A stretch of 64,000 nt of DNA from Micromonospora sp. ATCC 39149 (GTDB lineage Bacteria > Actinomycetota > Actinomycetes > Mycobacteriales > Micromonosporaceae). The notes under the pieces were generated by a model. It worked only from the letters and a program-made list of their open reading frames with translations, was not told where the DNA came from and did no database searches. This document shows, piece by piece, positions 42,801 to 51,062 of the stretch. Both the position numbers and the translations under genes were made by a program. Numbering within the stretch: position 1 is the first letter of the stretch; the number at the start of each line of letters is the position of its first letter. The stretch covers positions 1,054,717 to 1,118,716 of the forward strand of contig NZ_GG657738.1 in the NCBI RefSeq assembly GCF_000158815.1. The letters are read 5' to 3'.

Positions 42801-45800
42801 GTGCGTCCAGCCGAGCCGGTCGAGCGTGACGAACACCTCGATGGTGACATCGCCGGTCAGGTCGAGGGCGGCGTCGCTGCCGGCATCGAGATGCCCCCGG
42901 CCGTCGAGGGAGACCGCCCAGGACTGTTCCATCGTGGCGGCCAGGTGGGCCCACTCCCGGCACGGGAACGCATCCCGGCTGCGGACCATGGTGTCGCCCT
43001 TGCCGGCGGTGATCTGGTAGCCCGGTAGCGGTGACTCTGCCACGGCGGGGGCGCCGGTGATCGCACCGTCTCGGCCGTTGCCGGACAGGTCGGTCGCGCC
43101 CGCTTCGGTGAGGCTCCAGTAGCCGAGCAGCCCCGGCTCCCGGCCGGTCAGTCGGCGGTCGCGCTCCAGGACCAGTTCGGAGGGCGTGCGGACCCGGCCC
43201 CAGACCCGCACCTCGTCCAGCCGGACGTTGGCCCGGGAGCCGTTCGCGGGTGAGAATCCGAGCCGGAGGTTCCCGACCCCCGCGTACGGGGTGGTGACGG
43301 TTCGACGACCCACCTCGGTTCCGTCACGGTAGAGGATCTGCTCGTTGGTGGCCCGGTTGAACACCGCGGCCCAGTGGTGCCACTCCAGATCGTCGTAGCT
43401 GCCCGTGGTGTCCAGGTCATTGCCCCAGAAGGCCAGGGTGAACGTGTTGGTGGCGCGGAAGCCGACGTGCAGTGCGTTGTGCGCGGTCGGGGTGGTGACC
43501 CCGTGGGTGACCACGAAGTCCTCGCGGCCGGCACGCTCGCGCTTGGCCCAGAACTCGATCGTGAAGTCGGTGCCGGCCAGGGCGACCGGGCCGCAGTCCA
43601 CCCCGTCGTCCACGCCGTCGAAGGCCAGCGCCGACTTCAATGGCGCCGGCTCCAGACCGAGCATGTACCGGCCCGCCTGCGTGTGGGCGTTCAGCACCCG
43701 GCCAGGGCCCGGCAGGGCGTCCGGCAGGACCCACGCCTCGACGGTGACATCACCGGCGGTACCCACCTGCGCGAGCCGATCGTCCGGTAGGGCCAGCCGG
43801 TGCGTCGTGGTGTCGAAGCGGAACGCCCGGCCCGGGATCGCCCCGTGCCACTGTGCCCCACGCCCTGTCACCAGGTCGGTCGCGGATCCGTTCGGGACGT
43901 TGCCGGTGACCCCGTCCACCTCCACCTGCACGACCTGCGAGCCAGCGGCCAACCAAGCGCCGGGCCTGGTGGCGGTCGCCAGATCGTAGTGGTAGAGCAC
44001 CCGAAACACCGGGTCGCCCTTGGTGGCGGTGCCGCCGCCGACCACGGTGAGCGTGTCGGCGCTGCGCTGGGCATCCGACTGGACCAGGACCGCCGTGCCG
44101 GCCACGGTGACGACGGCACCGGCCGGCACGTGCGTGGTGAGCGGCTCGGCGAGCCGCACCGTCTTGCCGGCGTTGCTGATCTCGGCCACCGTGCCGAGGT
44201 ACCGGGGATCGGCCATGCCCCGGCCGTTGAGGACGTCGGCGAACTGTTCGACCTGCCGGGGCACGGACGCGAACGTCTCGGTGCTCGATCTGGTGCGGAC
44301 CGTGACCGTGCACAGGTGTGCCAGTTGCCCGTCGCTCACCTCGACGGTGGTGCCGGCCAGGTCGCTCAGCGGGTCGCGGCTGACCAGTCGGATCCGCTGC
44401 GACCCCATGGTGAGCCGCTTCTCCGCCCGAACCACCTCGGTGTCGTAGTGCGTGGCGAAGAACTGCCCGTCACCGCCCCGGAAGTACAGCGAGACCTGCC
44501 CGATGGTGCTGTCGAGCAGGAACGGCGTGTTCCGGGTCCACGCGAACCCGAGCAACGCTCCGGTGACGCTGAGCCCGCCACGGTCGGTGTAGAGGTGCGG
44601 CATGGCGAGGTGCACGGTCCCGGTGCCCGCCATGCCTCCGGTGAGCCGGGACAGCTCGTCCTCCTTGGCGACCAGCTCGACCCGAGCGGCCCGCAGCCGG
44701 CCCTCGGCCTCGGCGATAAGCGCCTGCCGGGTCCGCTCCCGGTCCAACTTCGTGACGAGGTCGTCCCGCCGGAGCCTCGCCGCGTTCAGATCCGCGTCGA
44801 GCTTCGGTAGCAGTTTGACCTTCTCCCACCGAAACTGGTCGGCGTTCGACGCGGGTGCCTGATCGACAACGGCGTAAGTGCCGCCGTACCGGTCGTAGTC
44901 CGTGCCGGTGAGTTTGCGGAACGCGACGGGCAGGTGTCGGGCCCCGGCGTCGACCGGGGCCAGGATCCGACCACTGCCGCTGCCGCTGATGCCCTGGGGA
45001 TCGAACATCACCGCACCGGTGGCGTAAGACTCAGGTGCGGGGATCAACTGGATCGGGCCGTAATTGTCCTTGATGAGCATAGCGGGGACGTTCTGCTCAC
45101 CGTCGGCGTCGGGCGCCGTCGAGGGTGGGATGAAGACCCTGATGTTGTAGTAGGAGCCCGAGCCATGGCGGGAAGCGACGTGAATCAGCCACCACAGGGT
45201 CCTGGGGTCGTTGTGGTCTTTGGTGGAGTGCACCCGGTGATCCATACTGCTGGGCTTGGTCGACCACTTCATGTAGAGGTTTTCCTGCAGGTTCCGGATG
45301 CGGTAGACCCAGTTGGTGGGCAGGTTCCGCTCCGCCTCCAGCCGAGCCACCTCGGCCTGGGCGGTCACCAGGTCCCGCTGCCACCCGGCGACGGTCGCCG
45401 GGTCGGTGCCCGGGGTAGCGACCAGCGCCTCGTCCGCCTTGATCTGGCTCTTCAGGGTGGCGATGACCTGCTCCAGCGCGCTGATCCGCTCGGGATCGAC
45501 GGCGGACTTGGGCTGGTTCACCTCCGGCAGGGTGATGTAATCCGGCACCCGGGCCAGGCGGCCGTCGCGGCCGACGGCGAGGTCGAGCGTGGCGACATGG
45601 GACCGGGCCGCGGTGCCCGCTGGCGCGGAGTCGGACGTGGCCGCGGCGAGCAGCACCCGGGCCTGCCGCTTCACCAGTGAGCGCGGGCCGCTGGGGGCCG
45701 CGATGTTCTCCTGCTGGAAGTAGAGGGTCGCGGCGAGGCCGGAGACGACGTCACGACCGGTGAACGCGAAGCTGCTCCGGCGCAGGCCGGAGTGCTCGCC

Positions 45801-47321
45801 GACCGGCGCCTTGGAGGTCACCCAGGTCGGCCCACCCACGAGCGTGCCGTCCCGCCCGTTGCCGGTCTGATCGTGCAGCTTCGTGCCGTCGCCCTCGTCG
45901 AAGCGGTAGTAGGCGAGCAGCCCCGGTTCATCACCGACGAGCCGGCGACTGCGCCCCCTGGCCAGTTCCTCCTTGTTGAGAGCCCGACTCCAGATGCGGA
46001 TCTCGTCGATGTCTCCCGAAAAGAAGCCACCGGGTATGCCGTAACGGTGATCCGCACCGATGAGCACCTTCGTGGTGGAGTCGGGGTTGGCCGCCAGGCT
46101 ACCCTCACCCGCCGGTTCGCCGTCGAGGTAGAGCCGGACCTGGCCGTTGTCGACGACCGCAGCCACGTGCGTGTACCGGCCGACCCCGACCGGTCGGGTC
46201 GACTTCACCAAATACGGCGCGCCGTTCTGCTGCAGCACGAGGTGCCCGTTCTCGAGGGTGAGGACCCAGTCCCCCCGCACACCTCGGTCGAACTTGCCCA
46301 GGATGATCCCGTCGGGGGCCGCCGGGCTGATCCACGCCTCCAGCGTGTACGTCTTCCCGCCCAACTGGAGCGCGGCCGGGTTGCCCAGGTCGACGTAGCC
46401 GCTCGTACCGTTGAACCGCAGCGCGGTCCCGGCCGAGCCGGGCTCCGGATCGCGCCCGCTGCCCTGGGTGTTGAACAGCCCGTTCGTCGCCTGCTCGACG
46501 TTGAAAGAGTCGATCAGCTTCGTCCGGCTGTTGACGGTGAAGATCTGCCAACGCCGGCTGCCCTGCACCTCGGTGGGGAGCAGCAGCACGCTGAACGCGC
46601 CGTCGGTGAGGCCACGGACGAACGTCAACTCCTGGGTCGGTTCGTAGAACGGACGTCCCTCCATGTCCTTCGTGCCCGGGGTGTCCTTCGCCGACGCCGG
46701 CCAGGTGCTGTGCCGGCTGCGCTGGAAGCGGACCTCCATGACCGGTTTCAGCTCCGTGCCGACCAGCACGAACCGGTCGCACAACAGGGTGTTCTCCACG
46801 AGCGGCACCTTCGCGCCGTTGTGTTTCACATAGTTCCCGCCAGCGGCGGCGCTGGAGCCGCCGGTGGCGAGCTTCCACACCGCGTCAGGGTGTGCGGCGT
46901 CGATGGACTGCCGGAACACGACCAGATGGGTGCCGTCGGACACCACCTGGAACGGTGCCGCCGCGGTGAGCCGAGCCGTGCTCGACAGGAACGGATCGGT
47001 CTCCTTCGGACCGAGAGTCTCGTGGGCGCCGGCCTCGACCCGCCCACCACGCTTGACCACCGGCAGCCGAGTGGCCCCGGCGATCGCGTACCCCACCTGC
47101 GTGATCTCGGTGGGAAAGCGCAGCTCAGCTGGGTCATCGTGCCAGTACGGCGCATCGAGTTCACCGCGCTCGGCACTTGGAGTGAAATGCAGGACGGAGT
47201 AACGAATGCGGCGGTCCTTGTCCATTGCGAACGCCACCGTCACGCCCTGGTGCCGGAGCATCGCGGTATACATGTACTCGCGGTCGCCGTACACCTTGAC
47301 CAGGCTTTTCTCGGACAACAC
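39834..47321 (-). CDS. Giant LamG-repeat protein with membrane-insertion-like C-terminal part
   Basis: About 2,495 residues. AAAGGA at 47329-47324 supports GTG 47321 or TTG 47318 over upstream starts. Seen in order: a beta-rich N-terminal domain (1-280); LamG/concanavalin-type domains at about 295-440, 1230-1375 and 1470-1630, each ending in the IDEIRIWSRALNKEEL-type signature, with a fourth partial one near 1745; coiled coils at about 610-670 and 840-900; a Ser/Thr-alternating stretch (about 1940-2020); a Gly/Ala hydrophobic stretch GALVPGLGALGGIAAMLGTG (about 2180-2200); and a second alternating stretch GVSLSASTLGVSGGLSLDLT (about 2265). No Sec signal is visible. LamG suggests glycan binding. 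I do not recognise the family; a surface, predation or toxin-like role is inference. Monocistronic with its own terminator. Confidence 0.9.
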   Translation of the reverse strand: MLSEKSLVKVYGDREYMYTAMLRHQGVTVAFAMDKDRRIRYSVLHFTPSAERGELDAPYWHDDPAELRFPTEITQVGYAIAGATRLPVVKRGGRVEAGAHETLGPKETDPFLSSTARLTAAAPFQVVSDGTHLVVFRQSIDAAHPDAVWKLATGGSSAAAGGNYVKHNGAKVPLVENTLLCDRFVLVGTELKPVMEVRFQRSRHSTWPASAKDTPGTKDMEGRPFYEPTQELTFVRGLTDGAFSVLLLPTEVQGSRRWQIFTVNSRTKLIDSFNVEQATNGLFNTQGSGRDPEPGSAGTALRFNGTSGYVDLGNPAALQLGGKTYTLEAWISPAAPDGIILGKFDRGVRGDWVLTLENGHLVLQQNGAPYLVKSTRPVGVGRYTHVAAVVDNGQVRLYLDGEPAGEGSLAANPDSTTKVLIGADHRYGIPGGFFSGDIDEIRIWSRALNKEELARGRSRRLVGDEPGLLAYYRFDEGDGTKLHDQTGNGRDGTLVGGPTWVTSKAPVGEHSGLRRSSFAFTGRDVVSGLAATLYFQQENIAAPSGPRSLVKRQARVLLAAATSDSAPAGTAARSHVATLDLAVGRDGRLARVPDYITLPEVNQPKSAVDPERISALEQVIATLKSQIKADEALVATPGTDPATVAGWQRDLVTAQAEVARLEAERNLPTNWVYRIRNLQENLYMKWSTKPSSMDHRVHSTKDHNDPRTLWWLIHVASRHGSGSYYNIRVFIPPSTAPDADGEQNVPAMLIKDNYGPIQLIPAPESYATGAVMFDPQGISGSGSGRILAPVDAGARHLPVAFRKLTGTDYDRYGGTYAVVDQAPASNADQFRWEKVKLLPKLDADLNAARLRRDDLVTKLDRERTRQALIAEAEGRLRAARVELVAKEDELSRLTGGMAGTGTVHLAMPHLYTDRGGLSVTGALLGFAWTRNTPFLLDSTIGQVSLYFRGGDGQFFATHYDTEVVRAEKRLTMGSQRIRLVSRDPLSDLAGTTVEVSDGQLAHLCTVTVRTRSSTETFASVPRQVEQFADVLNGRGMADPRYLGTVAEISNAGKTVRLAEPLTTHVPAGAVVTVAGTAVLVQSDAQRSADTLTVVGGGTATKGDPVFRVLYHYDLATATRPGAWLAAGSQVVQVEVDGVTGNVPNGSATDLVTGRGAQWHGAIPGRAFRFDTTTHRLALPDDRLAQVGTAGDVTVEAWVLPDALPGPGRVLNAHTQAGRYMLGLEPAPLKSALAFDGVDDGVDCGPVALAGTDFTIEFWAKRERAGREDFVVTHGVTTPTAHNALHVGFRATNTFTLAFWGNDLDTTGSYDDLEWHHWAAVFNRATNEQILYRDGTEVGRRTVTTPYAGVGNLRLGFSPANGSRANVRLDEVRVWGRVRTPSELVLERDRRLTGREPGLLGYWSLTEAGATDLSGNGRDGAITGAPAVAESPLPGYQITAGKGDTMVRSRDAFPCREWAHLAATMEQSWAVSLDGRGHLDAGSDAALDLTGDVTIEVFVTLDRLGWTHGLVSYGALDDGAGGCVPYQLGVRPDGKLEFRFEEPGHKPFSYVSTVALRAATFHRVAVTRRASPPAEPDRWHDVSFFVDGASAGTHRHQGEGPKGGAGPLEFGRVRAGSLALPLRGVLSEVRLWRVARPPEQVCRPVGPRERGLVGWWRMEENAGNVAGDATGSHPARLREATWAKNPDPQGSPIRLYRNGAPVPTTPVTMPALNLLLHYGYNKHQFTIGGAVVNTTPTHPFSGVLEEVRVWRGVRTQEQILDNAFSRLKGDMADLIACYPFDADSTSAGASEVRDVGLAGNHLLLPANQRPQVVLSTAPVSTDAAVVRAAPASVRTTFHALIDSTPAASEYADAQVDARGVPSGVMKRCYSYLRGRSWHLVTGYKVGNLVSEWVGQAQYDPQIVGYVEGAPPVPAENLTNPSADRAPGQFTNASTVEFKQADEVSHSHGTDTENSRTAGFAATRSLGAEADINTVIAPFGAGITVPIEVEATLERKTSYDFTNTSSLQREVSRGETTTRQVKVGLRGRWEDPGQVVNPAIGPRYLPGNTGFAVVRSSTADIFALRLAHTGTLVSYHVTPSPDIPEDWNLIPFPINPRYTKQGTLDGAVGATAHGKVLDPDYPQARDRGEYSYFKPRETYALIRRIQRERQQLRSFYEALSTEPPDFKPMLGQAARHTLKQVGTEAAGFVAGALVPGLGALGGIAAMLGTGARGMANPSLGELSLPGAGALVDGFSRRNLVNTYIWTAEGGFFAETTETTDAVTEATAGSFQVAKSENTGVSLSASTLGVSGGLSLDLTGGIGYALTRSKKRESKTTFSVEVTCEPSSDLQRYKDGKPVLGGDGKPERLPGKVDAYRFVTFYLDATSDNFEDLYRTVVDPIWLEQSADRNAVALRQARQAQKKPPCWRIMHRVTYISRVLEPIPTGTTPPLEKVMQAQHIDSNYELIRQLEPYVRDATTSLGRLAEATRNALDRHLPELSPHAPEIAEYLALYYGVER

Positions 47322-47574
47322 GGTCCTTTCCCGATAGAGGAGCATGAATTGGGGAAGCAGCCTGAAAGCACATAATCCGCCCCACCACATCAGACGGAAT
47401 ATATCCGACCGTAGTTGATTGATTACCCACCGCGCACGTTAAGTCAAAATGCCGACTAAAAATTGACTTGGAATATCTGATCTGCCGATCGATTGCGAAG
47501 CTGTACCTCGCTTGTGAACAGGTCGGCAAGCCGCTGTCGACGGTGCTCGGCGGGCTCCTCGGTCTGGCACAGGC

Positions 47575-47665
47575 CGGCCCCGCACGCGACCGGACCGGAT
47601 CCTGGCCGACAAGGCATACAGTTCCCGCGCCAACCGACAGCACCTCGCCGAGAGAGGGGCCCATC
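47575..47665 (+). pseudogene. IS5-family transposase remnant
   Basis: The frame RILADKAYSSRANRQHLAER matches the conserved DKAY(S/D)S block around the second catalytic Asp of IS5-type transposases. Only about 30 codons are left. Confidence 0.6.
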
Positions 47666-47841
47666 GGCGAGGCGGTTCACGGGCGCAAGCTCCGATTCTG
47701 ATTGATGATGATCGTCGCCGCCCCACGGCGGTGATGACACCCCGTCATGACACCCTCTCCTCAGAAGGCGTTTCACATGTGAGGTTCCCCGGTAGCTCGG
47801 AGGCTTTCGATCATGCTCTCATGGAGCTGAACGGAGTCATC

Positions 47842-47991
47842 CGTGGCAGCACCGAAGAAGTACCCGATGAGCTGCGTGAACGTGCGGTACGTCTGTACCG
47901 GGACTCGGATCCGAAGCCGGTGATCCGGCAGTTGGCGCGGCAGCTCGGCGTGCATCACGAGGCGTTGCGTAACTGGATCCGTCAGGACTAG
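47842..47991 (+). pseudogene. IS3-family OrfA remnant, frameshifted
   Basis: From GTG 47842 the expected start is MAAPKKYP, but a missing base in CCCGATGAG moves coding into the frame DELRERAVRLYRDSDPKPVI, RQLARQLGVHHEALRNWIR. This is the N-terminal helix-turn-helix of IS3 OrfA, cut right after it. Confidence 0.75.
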
Positions 47992-48060
47992 TGTTGCCCG
48001 CCTTGGCACCCTGACGACCGCAAGTAGTCAACGAGCGTGTGGTCAGCAGCGGCCCACTCA

Positions 48061-48072
48061 TAGACTGAAGCG
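48061..48072 (+). promoter_or_regulatory. -10 element of a probable leaderless transcript
   Basis: TAGACT at 48061-48066 lies 6 bases before the GTG at 48073, the spacing expected when transcription starts at the first base of the start codon. No Shine-Dalgarno is present. Confidence 0.5.
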
Positions 48073-48540
48073 GTGAGATATGACGAGCTCGAAGCGGACA
48101 TTCGCCACCTGATCGCTGGAGCCAGCGAGGACAACCTCCGCATCTTCGGCGCCGAGACGGTCGCCCGTCTCGTCCGAGACGAACTGCCGCTCGACTTCGC
48201 AGCTGAAGACGAGCTCGACGAGGACGCGTGGGCGGCGCTCGCCATCGCACGCGAGAACGTCCTGACAACCAGCGCGACCGAGTTACGCACGCAGCTGGCG
48301 CGAATCGACGAAGGCATCCTCACAGACGGCGACATGGACCCCGAACTCCTGACCATCGTCTCCGCACTCGAACATTGGACCACCTACCTGGAGACGGACC
48401 AGCGCGGCGAACTCTACGAGCTTGCCATCCGCTCCATCGAGCAGGTCGATTTCCAGGTCTCAGCCGATCTCAACGACTTTCTAGCCAAACCCCAGATGGC
48501 CGCCGAGTACGAGCGGATCAAGCGGTTACTCACCGCGTAG
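48073..48540 (+). CDS. Small acidic helical protein, unknown function
   Basis: A 155-residue protein, strongly acidic (DELPLDFAAEDELDEDAWAA, ETDQRGELYELAIRSIEQVD) and almost wholly helical, with a basic end (ERIKRLL). No signal peptide or membrane helix. The GTG start is probably leaderless. Size, acidity and location beside mobile debris recall immunity proteins or anti-restriction DNA mimics, but no family is recognised and this is speculation. Convergent sequence follows with a VOC gene remnant. Confidence 0.75.
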   Translation: MRYDELEADIRHLIAGASEDNLRIFGAETVARLVRDELPLDFAAEDELDEDAWAALAIARENVLTTSATELRTQLARIDEGILTDGDMDPELLTIVSALEHWTTYLETDQRGELYELAIRSIEQVDFQVSADLNDFLAKPQMAAEYERIKRLLTA

Positions 48541-48611
48541 AGGCAGCCAGAGCCCACCGTTCCCGGACATCCGCTTCTGCCGCCGACGAGGCGCCACGCT
48601 CCGTGACGAGG

Positions 48612-48870
48612 TCATGCAGTTCCAATCACCTTCGACTGCGCAGAACCTGAGCGCGTCGCTCGTTTCTGGTGCGAGGTGCTGGGGTACGTCGTACCGCCAC
48701 CACCGGTGGGGTTTGCTACTGGGACGATTACGATCGCACGCTGTCGCCTGAAAAGCAGGGTTCAGCGTTCGTATGCACTGATCCCTCAGGTGTGGGCCCG
48801 CGACTGTACTTCCAGCGCGTTCCCGAGGAAAAACGCGGCGAACCAAGAACCGATATCGGGCTCCCGGGAC
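48612..48870 (+). pseudogene. VOC/glyoxalase-family gene, 5' half, frameshifted
   Basis: The first frame reads VPITFDCAEPERVARFWCEV and LGYVVPPPPVGFAT; a one-base loss near 48720 shifts to WDDYDRTLSPEKQGSAFVCT and GVGPRLYFQRVPEEK. These are the first two thirds of a glyoxalase-like protein. The natural continuation (GKxVKNRxHLD) is missing here, but similar sequence occurs at 56120. Confidence 0.75.
48818..48854 (+). repeat. Inverted repeat, left arm
   Basis: A 37-bp segment ending CGCGGCGAACCAAGAACCGAT is found inverted at 56069-56105 (30 of 37 positions equal, the last 15 identical). The arms enclose the two-component / DUF418 / ABC block. Confidence 0.7.
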
Positions 48871-49080
48871 GGCTGGTCAGGAGTTGATCACGTAGCAGCC
48901 AGAGCTGGTCAGAATGCCTGACCGCCAGGTTGGTGGATGCGCTCCCTTTGGAGGCAGTCGCGACTTATTGAGCATCGCCCTCGACCACTGGACCGCCTCG
49001 GATGGCCGGCTCGAGCCCGTCAGCCACCTGGACGAAGCCTTCGCCGTGTTCCAGCCACTGACGGCAGGTGATGCGTTCTT

Positions 49081-50184
49081 TTACTGGATTGTGGCGGGGA
49101 GGCGAAGCTGGATTTGGTAGCCGTTGTCGGCGGTGGGGCCGGCCGTGACGGCGCCGCCGAGGAGTTCGGCGCGCTCGCGCAGGCCGATGAGACCGTGTCG
49201 GGCGCCGGGGAGCGGCAGGGTGGGGCGGGTTGGCGGGGTGTTGGTGATGATGACCTCGACGGTGGCGTCGTCGTGCCGTATCCGGATGGTCGCGGTGGCG
49301 CCGGGAGCGTGTTTGCGGATGTTGGTCAGTGCTTCCTGCACGGTGCGGTAGATCGCTCGTTGGGTCGCGGCGCTGATGTCGGTCGGCAGGTCACCGTCGA
49401 GTCGGGTTGCGATGCCGCTGTTCGAGATCATCTGCCGGAGCCCCGCGAGGGTCGGCTGGGGGGTGAGCTCGGTCGGTGCGGTGCCGGAGGCGCGCAGGAC
49501 GGTGACCATGTGCCGGAGCTCGTCGAGGGTGCGGACGGCGAGGTCGCGGATGGTCTGCGCGGTCGTCTTGGTGTCCGGGTCGCTGGTGTTGACCTGGAGT
49601 GCTCCGGCCTGGATCGTGATGAGGCTGACCTGGTGGGAGACGACGTCGTGCATTTCACGGGCGAGTTGGGCGCGTTCCTTGGCGAGCACGGTCTGGGCGA
49701 CGAGTTGCTGTTCATGTTCCCGGGCCTGGTGGATCTCGGTCAGGCGTTGTTGCAGATCGCGCCGGGCCTGCACGAGCTGGCCGAGGAAGATCGCGGCGGC
49801 CGCCGTGGCGATGTTGTAGCCGACGGAGACGAGTAGTTCGACGCGGGTGGGTGTCGGGATGTCATGGTTCCAGATCGCGGCGGCGCTGCAAATGCTGTAG
49901 AGAATGGTGCAAACCGCGAGTGTCCGCCGGTTGCGGGTGTTCACCGCGACTGTGTAGAGGGCGACCGCGCCGGCGACGACCGCGGAGGAGACCGCGGTGG
50001 CGGGCAGGGCGAGCGCGAAGACGAGGTACGGCCATCGGCGCCGGACGGCGAGCGCCAGTGCGGCGACGACGGCGACGATGTTGGCGTACGGGCGGTCGGT
50101 GTCGGTCATCACCACGGCGTCGAGGAGGGCAACCACGACCAGGGCCGCGTCGACGAGTGGTGCCTGTAGTCGGCAGGATGTCAC
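49081..50184 (-). CDS. NarL-type sensor histidine kinase
   Basis: A 367-residue kinase starting at GTG 50184, overlapping the regulator's stop (GTGA). Helices at about 8-25, 33-46, 51-80, 88-104 and 115-137 make a multi-pass membrane sensor without a large outer domain. The HisKA_3 box is REMHDVVSHQVS with phospho-acceptor His179, and the ATPase part has QEALTNIRKHAPGA (N box) and HGLIGLRERAELLGG. It should phosphorylate the response regulator encoded just upstream. Intramembrane-sensing kinases of this DesK/LiaS type often respond to cell-envelope stress or antibiotics, which would fit the ABC exporter nearby (inference). Confidence 0.93.
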   Translation of the reverse strand: MTSCRLQAPLVDAALVVVALLDAVVMTDTDRPYANIVAVVAALALAVRRRWPYLVFALALPATAVSSAVVAGAVALYTVAVNTRNRRTLAVCTILYSICSAAAIWNHDIPTPTRVELLVSVGYNIATAAAAIFLGQLVQARRDLQQRLTEIHQAREHEQQLVAQTVLAKERAQLAREMHDVVSHQVSLITIQAGALQVNTSDPDTKTTAQTIRDLAVRTLDELRHMVTVLRASGTAPTELTPQPTLAGLRQMISNSGIATRLDGDLPTDISAATQRAIYRTVQEALTNIRKHAPGATATIRIRHDDATVEVIITNTPPTRPTLPLPGARHGLIGLRERAELLGGAVTAGPTADNGYQIQLRLPATIQ

Positions 50185-50834
50185 GAGTTGCCGTCCGGCT
50201 GGGTCAGCAGCCCGGCACGCTGGGCAATGAGCGCGGCCTGCACCCGGCTGGTCACCTTCAGCTTGGTGAGGATGGCGCTGACGTGGTCTTTGACCGTGCC
50301 GCCGCTCAGGTACATCCGCGTACCGATCTCGGCGTTGCTCAGGCCGTCGGCGACGTGCACGAGTATCTCGCGTTCGCGGTCGGTTAGCCGGGCGATCGCG
50401 CTGGCGGCGTCCTCGCCGTTTTCCACACGCCAGTCGACGACCGTACGCGACACCTTGGGGGACAAGACCACAGCGCCGGCGGCGAGGGCGCGGACCAGTT
50501 GGGCCAGGTGCTCGGGGTGGGTGTCCTTGAGGATGAATCCGGCGGCCCCGATGCGCAGTGCGGTGGTGATGTATTCGTCGGCGTCGAAGGTGGTCAGCAT
50601 CGCGACCGTCGGCGGGTGTGGCATGGCGCGTACCTGGCGCAGGACGGTGAGGCCGTCCACGTCGGGCATGCGGATGTCGAGCAGGACCACGTCGGGCCGG
50701 TGCCGGGTGATCTCGTCGATCGCCTCCGCGCCACTGGCGGTGGCTACCACCTCGATGTCGGGGGCCACGCGCAGGATGAGCCGCAAGCCGGAGCGGACGA
50801 GGGCGTCGTCGTCCACAACTACAATCCGTACCAC
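50181..50834 (-). CDS. NarL/FixJ-family response regulator
   Basis: A 217-residue two-domain regulator. The receiver has the acidic pocket VVVDDD (8-10), phosphorylation site Asp53 (VVLLDIRMPDVDG) and the switch Lys in GFILKDT. The LuxR-type helix-turn-helix is LTDREREILVHVADGLSNAE and MYLSGGTVKDHVSAILTKL. It is the first gene of the pair and overlaps the kinase by 4 bp. It is divergent from the DUF418 gene at 51063 (228 bp apart), the most likely target. Confidence 0.95.
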   Translation of the reverse strand: MVRIVVVDDDALVRSGLRLILRVAPDIEVVATASGAEAIDEITRHRPDVVLLDIRMPDVDGLTVLRQVRAMPHPPTVAMLTTFDADEYITTALRIGAAGFILKDTHPEHLAQLVRALAAGAVVLSPKVSRTVVDWRVENGEDAASAIARLTDREREILVHVADGLSNAEIGTRMYLSGGTVKDHVSAILTKLKVTSRVQAALIAQRAGLLTQPDGNS

Positions 50835-51062
50835 TGTCCACTCCGCTCGGTACCCGGTCGGCCGTCACCGACGCTTGACCATAACCGCTGGGGTGTGGCC
50901 GGGTCCCACGGTCCTGGACGGTCGCAGCCGCCGGGCGGGCCGGATTCCGCCGGGTGGCGTGCCTGCCCCCGCCGGTCGGGGGTTCATCCCCGTGGGGCGG
51001 GGGGGTTGGTGCCGCAGCCTGACGGATGGGCGTGGCGGCGCGGCTCAACAAGCGTTGTCCGC

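Noticed and set aside
40878-43028. 716-residue open frame antisense to the giant LamG gene
   Set aside because: Low-complexity Val/Gly/Arg-rich translation with no domains; the LamG repeats on the other strand are unmistakable.
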